Of a stretch of 17,648 bases of DNA, positions 14,590-17,648 are shown piece after piece (positions within the stretch are counted from its first letter, which is position 1; every line of letters starts with the position of its first letter). The stretch is from CAZONU01 sp965370045. Lineage in GTDB: Bacteria; Planctomycetota; SZUA-567; JAKLDR01. The DNA is taken from contig CBDUSI010000093.1 of the NCBI GenBank assembly GCA_965370045.1, forward strand, positions 1-17,648, written 5' to 3'. Position numbers and translations under genes: made by a program. Below the pieces are notes generated by a model, which worked only from the letters and a program-made list of their open reading frames with translations, made no database searches and was not told the origin of the DNA.

Positions 14590-14617
14590 ATTATAGGTGA
14601 AGGGGGAAGGGCGTCAA
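14590..14617 (-). promoter_or_regulatory. Sigma-70 promoter of the HD-GYP-kinase operon
   Basis: On the minus strand TTGACG (14617-14612) is followed after 16 bases by a perfect TATAAT (14595-14590). Transcription would start near 14583, about 25 bases before the TTG start at 14559, leaving room for just the GGAGGA ribosome binding site. This is the best promoter in the window and separates this operon from the HEAT gene pair upstream. Confidence 0.7.
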
Positions 14618-14642
14618 GAAGGGACGAGGGGGGTATCTCCGG

Positions 14643-14840
14643 CTACTTCCTCCGTTTGTCGCCTTTCCTCAGGAACGGGTTCAGCCGCGAGGAGTCGCAG
14701 GGCGCGCTGCCACTGGTAGGAATCTGCGGCTCGACGTGCTCGCGCAGGAACTCCAGCGCCGCCGGCTGGTCTTCGTCAAGCAGCACCTGCTCGAGCGCCA
14801 GCAGCGCCTCGTCCCCCAGCGTCACCACCACCTTGGCCAT
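14643..14840 (-). CDS. Small hypothetical protein, 65 residues, coupled to the HEAT-repeat gene
   Basis: A short gene that looks real. Its ATG at 14840 is 3 bases after the TAA of the HEAT-repeat gene, and AGGAGGAG lies just upstream, so translation is probably coupled. The first 36 residues (MAKVVVTLGDEALLALEQVL and on) are acidic and leucine-rich and could form amphipathic helices. The middle is Pro/Ser-rich with a single Cys48. The tail is strongly basic (RKGDKRRK). There is no signal peptide or membrane segment. I do not recognise a family. The arrangement suggests a partner of the HEAT protein or a small regulator next to the signalling operon that follows. Confidence 0.7.
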   Translation of the reverse strand: MAKVVVTLGDEALLALEQVLLDEDQPAALEFLREHVEPQIPTSGSAPCDSSRLNPFLRKGDKRRK

Positions 14841-14843
14841 GGG

Positions 14844-15593
14844 TTACTCCTCCTTCTTTGCGGCGCGAATCTGCCATAACGCTTCTGCGGCGGCTTGGCG
14901 GACATCTAATCGACTGTCCTCTGTCATCTTCTTCAAGACGAGTACCGAAGATAGGTTCGACGTGCTCGGAATCCACGCACCGCTTTTCAGCATCCTGGCC
15001 ATCACTGGAAATGAATTCGCGCGGTAGCGCATCAGGAAATTATGGGCAACGGTGGAAACACGCCAATCTCCACTATCCAAGGCAGCAAGGAGGCCTGGAA
15101 ACGTATTCTCGGTGTCACCAGAAACCCGCCAAAGCGCAGCCAGAGCCGGGACCCTCTCGCGGTAGATGTCTTTGCGCTTGAGGAGATCTCTCAGCGCGGG
15201 CTCAGTTCCTTTCGCCTCGGGGCCCATCACCGCCAGCGCTGCTCCGGCTGCAAACCGCATTACCGAATCCGAGTCTCCAAGTGCCTTCGTGAGCAGTGGC
15301 ACGGCAGGCTTACCGCATTCACCGAGCAGGTAGGCGGCCCCCGGCTTGTAGGGAGCTAGTCGATCTGGAAGCATCAAATACAGTCTGACGCCGCGAAGCG
15401 TTCTGTGCGGGCCACCCAATCCTCCAGCGGGATCATGGTCTTTTCGAGGCGGAGTGTTGAGTGTTATGCGGCGCGCCTCGTTCGCCACCTCCATCGCCGG
15501 CAATACAAACACCCAGCAGAAGAGTCCCAGAGCCAGCAGCAGCGTCAGCGCCACGCCCCAATAGATGTAAATGCGCCTGGAACGCCTTCCCAT
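14844..15593 (-). CDS. Membrane-anchored HEAT-repeat protein
   Basis: A 249-residue protein with a basic N-terminus (MGRRSRRIYIYW), one membrane helix (about residues 9-33), and helical repeats from about 85 to the end. Repeat-like units include KPAVPLLTKALGDSDSVMRFAAGAALAVMG and SRLDVRQAAAEALWQI, typical of HEAT/PBS-lyase repeats that serve as protein-binding scaffolds. Topology suggests the repeats face outside the membrane. I chose ATG 15593 because the membrane protein proper starts there. The frame stays open to a TTG at 15674, but those extra residues are only the translation of heptamer repeats. No good ribosome binding site precedes 15593; the strong AAGGAGGT lies far upstream at 15708-15715. 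Composition is lower in GC than in the signalling operon. Confidence 0.72.
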   Translation of the reverse strand: MGRRSRRIYIYWGVALTLLLALGLFCWVFVLPAMEVANEARRITLNTPPRKDHDPAGGLGGPHRTLRGVRLYLMLPDRLAPYKPGAAYLLGECGKPAVPLLTKALGDSDSVMRFAAGAALAVMGPEAKGTEPALRDLLKRKDIYRERVPALAALWRVSGDTENTFPGLLAALDSGDWRVSTVAHNFLMRYRANSFPVMARMLKSGAWIPSTSNLSSVLVLKKMTEDSRLDVRQAAAEALWQIRAAKKEE

Positions 15594-15675
15594 TTCGGAT
15601 TTCGGATTTCGGATTTCGGAACCGCTCAAGCCCCCGTCCCCCTCATTCCGCAGTCCGCAATCCCCAATCCGCAAT
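15592..15675. repeat. Inverted pair of heptamer arrays at the 5' end of the HEAT gene
   Basis: Four perfect copies of ATTTCGG (15592-15619) face four copies of a CCGCAAT-type unit (15648-15675: CCGCAGT, CCGCAAT, CCCCAAT, CCGCAAT) across a 28-base spacer. The reverse complement of the second array matches the first at 22 of 28 positions, so the whole could fold into a long imperfect hairpin. The last three bases of the HEAT gene's ATG on the plus strand (15591-15593) overlap the first unit. Confidence 0.75.
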
Positions 15676-15707
15676 CAGGCCGGCTGGCTTCTCTCCCGTC
15701 ACCTCAT

Positions 15708-15753
15708 ACCTCCTTGCACAATACAGCATACCCCGTGCCCCTGCCCCGGTCAA
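15708..15753 (-). promoter_or_regulatory. Candidate promoter and strong ribosome binding site upstream of the HEAT gene
   Basis: On the minus strand TTGACC (15753-15748), a 17-base spacer, and TATGCT (15730-15725) form a good sigma-70 match. Next comes AAGGAGGT (15715-15708), a near-perfect Shine-Dalgarno. The codons it serves do not open the HEAT frame: ATG 15707 stops after two codons, and GTG 15702 gives 19 codons in another frame. Confidence 0.5.
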
Positions 15754-15762
15754 CTTTTTGTA

Positions 15763-15791
15763 GTGACGGTCTCACTGGACTGGTGTATTAT
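15763..15791 (+). promoter_or_regulatory. Candidate promoter of the secreted hydrolase-like gene
   Basis: GTGACG (15763-15768), 17 bases, then TATTAT (15786-15791), about 73 bases before the ATG at 15865. An imperfect inverted repeat GGTTG-N7-CAACC (15806-15822) lies just past the expected start site and could be an operator. The region is shared with the oppositely directed HEAT promoter. Confidence 0.35.
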
Positions 15792-15864
15792 CCGTGGTCA
15801 CCATAGGTTGGGTTACTCAACCATTCATCACCGCAGGCTGGTGTCCCCCGAGGAGAAGATCATC

Positions 15865-17648
15865 ATGAAGAAACTGCTCCCGCTGTTGGTGCTGGTGCTC
15901 ACGGCGGCCCCGGGGGCCCTCGCGGCGGGGGCCGGCGGGGGCATCCTGGTCACGGGAAGCTACTGGCGCTGCCGGCTGGTCCGGGGCACGGAGCTGACGC
16001 GCACCGCCGACGGCAAGCTGATGCACGTCCATCCCTTCGAGTTCACCAAGCGGGTCTCCAAGATGGTGGACGGCAAGCGCAGGAGCGTTGAGGTGATCGC
16101 TCCCTTCAGCACCGGCCGCCTCTGGGGACCGCCCCCGGCGGACTGGAGGAAAGCGGACTTCGACGACGGCGCCTGGGGGCGGCTCAAGGGACCGTTCCTG
16201 ATCGGCGCTTACAAGACGCCCCAGTTCGGCTACCGCAGCGTGCCGCTCTTGTGCCTGCGCGGCAAGTTCAAGATGAAAGCGCCCTCGGGAGGTCTCAAGC
16301 TCTCGGTGGCTTATCACGGCGGCCTGGTGGTCTACGTCAACGGCAAGGAGGTGGCCCGCCGGCACCTGCCCAAGGGAAAACTCGAACCGGCGACGCCCGC
16401 GGAGGAGTACCCCGAGGAAGTCTACGTGGACGATAAGGGCAAGCCGTTGGACATGAGGCGCGCGGCGAAGGCGCACGCTGACCGCCTGGCGAAACGGGTG
16501 CGTCACTTGAAGGACTTGGCCATCCCCGCCTCGGCACTGCGCAAGGGAGTCAACGTCCTGGCCCTGGAGCTGCACCGCGCCCCGGCCCGGGAGATCATGT
16601 TCAGCGGCCGGCGCAGCCCCGGCAAATGGTCGCGGGTCGGGCTGGCCTCGGTGCGGCTCTCCGGCGCGGGAGCTACCGGCGCCACCGGCCGCCCGCCGGG
16701 CTTTCAGGTGTGGACCGCTCCCATCTACCAGGAGGTCGGCCCGGCGGACTACGGCGACCCCTGCGATTCCCCGGGCCGGATTCGCCTGTGCACCGGGCGG
16801 AACGGGGTCGTCTCCGGGTAGGCGGTGGCCTCCTCCGATGCGGCGCTGAGCGGTCTCAAGGCCGTCGCCTCGGACCTCACCGGCCCCGGCAAGATACCCG
16901 CCTCGGCGGTTCAGCTGCGCTACGCCCGGATGGGCTGGTCCCGGGGGAGGCGGGCGAAGGCCTTCATGGAGCTGGAAGAGTTCCCCCTGGAAACCGGCGC
17001 GGTGCAGCCGATCTGGGTCACGGTGCGCGTGCCGCGCGATGCGGCGCCCGGCGATTACAGGGGCAAGCTGACGGTGAGCGCCGCCGGGCAGAAGCCGGTG
17101 GACGTCCCGGTCACGCTGCGGGTGGTCGACTGGCAGGTGCCCGACTCCAAGAACTTCCAGAACTCCTTCCTGGAGCTCATCCAGTCGCCCGAGTCGGTGG
17201 CCATGCAATACAAGGTGGAGATGTGGAGCGAGAAGCACTGGAAGCTGCTGGACCGTACGTTCCGGCTGCTCGGCGAGGTGGGCAACAAGGTGGTCTACGT
17301 CACCGCGCAGCGCAAGACCCACTTCGGCAACCCGCGCAGCATGATCCGCTACGTGAAAAGCGGCAGCGGCAAGTACGACTACAAGCCGGATTTCTCCATC
17401 GTCGAGAAGTACATGGACCTGGCGACCAAGCACCAGGGCAAGATGCCTGTGATCGGGCTCTACCTCTGGCGCTCGCCGTGGATAACCGGCAGCTTCGACG
17501 GCGCCGGGCCGCGCGGCGACCGCAAGATACTCATCACCGTGAAGGACCCCAAGACCGGCAAGCTCACCGACGCCGAGGGCCCCGAGTGGGGCACGCCGGA
17601 GTGCGTGAAGTTCTGGAAGCCGGTGATCGAGGGCATGAAGAAGATCTG
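15865..17648 (+). pseudogene. Secreted glycoside-hydrolase-like protein with galactose-binding-type N-terminus, interrupted by in-frame TAG (partial, runs off right edge)
   Basis: ATG 15865 has AGGAG nine bases upstream and opens with a signal peptide (MKKLLPLLVLVLTAAPGALA, cut near residue 20). Residues about 90-265 look like a galactose-binding/jelly-roll domain: WRKADFDDGAW, LSVAYHGGLVVYVNGKEVAR, and GVNVLALELHRA. After 318 residues the frame meets TAG at 16819-16821, then continues with no further stop to the window edge (275 more codons). The downstream part keeps matching protein character: a beta-sandwich stretch to about the VTLRVVDWQVP motif, then SFLELIQSPESVAMQYKVEMW and later segments like the start of a (beta/alpha)8 barrel. 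The whole resembles large secreted 'glycoside hydrolase domain' proteins (DUF4091/DUF6067 type). TAG probably replaced a Gln codon (CAG). It is a nonsense mutation, a sequencing error, or readthrough. Family assignment is by resemblance only. Confidence 0.75.

Noticed and set aside
15594..15674. N-terminal extension of the HEAT protein to TTG 15674
   Set aside because: The 27 extra residues are only the translation of heptamer repeats, and the TTG lacks a ribosome binding site.
15592..15675. CRISPR array
   Set aside because: Units are 7 bases with no spacers between them, and no cas gene is present.
15817..17433. Minus-strand open frame of 538 codons
   Set aside because: Antisense of the secreted hydrolase-like gene, which has a signal peptide, binding site and domain motifs on the plus strand.

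Overview
The window is GC-rich bacterial DNA with strong Shine-Dalgarno sites, frequent TTG starts and tightly packed minus-strand operons. The mix of genes is an FHA-Ser/Thr kinase with a large extracytoplasmic part, a Gld-like ABC operon, a fused NagB/PIG-L protein, and a secreted glycoside-hydrolase-like protein with a galactose-binding-type N-terminus. Together with heptamer repeats in the style of 'SEIRNPKSE', this suggests Planctomycetota or a relative. That placement is inferred from gene content; no rRNA or other marker is present.

Layout. (1) 1-6328, minus strand: a four-gene operon of ABC ATPase, ABC-2 permease, GldG-like ABC_transp_aux protein, and a large protein with five DUF4340-type repeats that runs in frame into a cyclophilin domain and off the left edge. 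The first three genes are separated from the next by 2-5 bases, each with a clear ribosome binding site. (2) 6329-6668: non-coding, with GC-rich hairpins and a short direct repeat. (3) 6669-9011, minus strand: a single gene fusing a NagB-like glucosamine-6-phosphate deaminase domain to a PIG-L/LmbE-like deacetylase domain. Its base composition is lower in GC than its neighbours, and one expected catalytic Glu is Ile. (4) 9012-9382: non-coding. (5) 9383-14559, minus strand: a signalling operon behind a perfect TATAAT promoter. Its order is GAF/HD-GYP/PilZ protein, FHA-Ser/Thr kinase with a membrane anchor and outer domains, then an unrecognised 232-residue protein. (6) 14643-15593, minus strand: a membrane-anchored HEAT-repeat protein and a coupled 65-residue protein. 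The start codon of the HEAT gene overlaps one arm of an inverted pair of heptamer arrays. (7) 15865 to the right edge, plus strand: a secreted glycoside-hydrolase-like gene split by an in-frame TAG.

How the genes may work together. The ABC operon looks like a complete Gld-type export module whose accessory protein has acquired a prolyl isomerase, which suggests envelope protein export or folding. The signalling operon joins cyclic-di-GMP turnover and sensing (HD-GYP, PilZ) with protein phosphorylation (FHA, kinase). It is the best candidate for an undescribed regulatory system, especially because the HD-GYP site looks altered while the PilZ binding motif is intact. The nag-like gene and the broken secreted hydrolase point to carbohydrate or amino-sugar metabolism.

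Very long open frames lie opposite most of these genes. They are antisense shadows caused by high GC and were not annotated.
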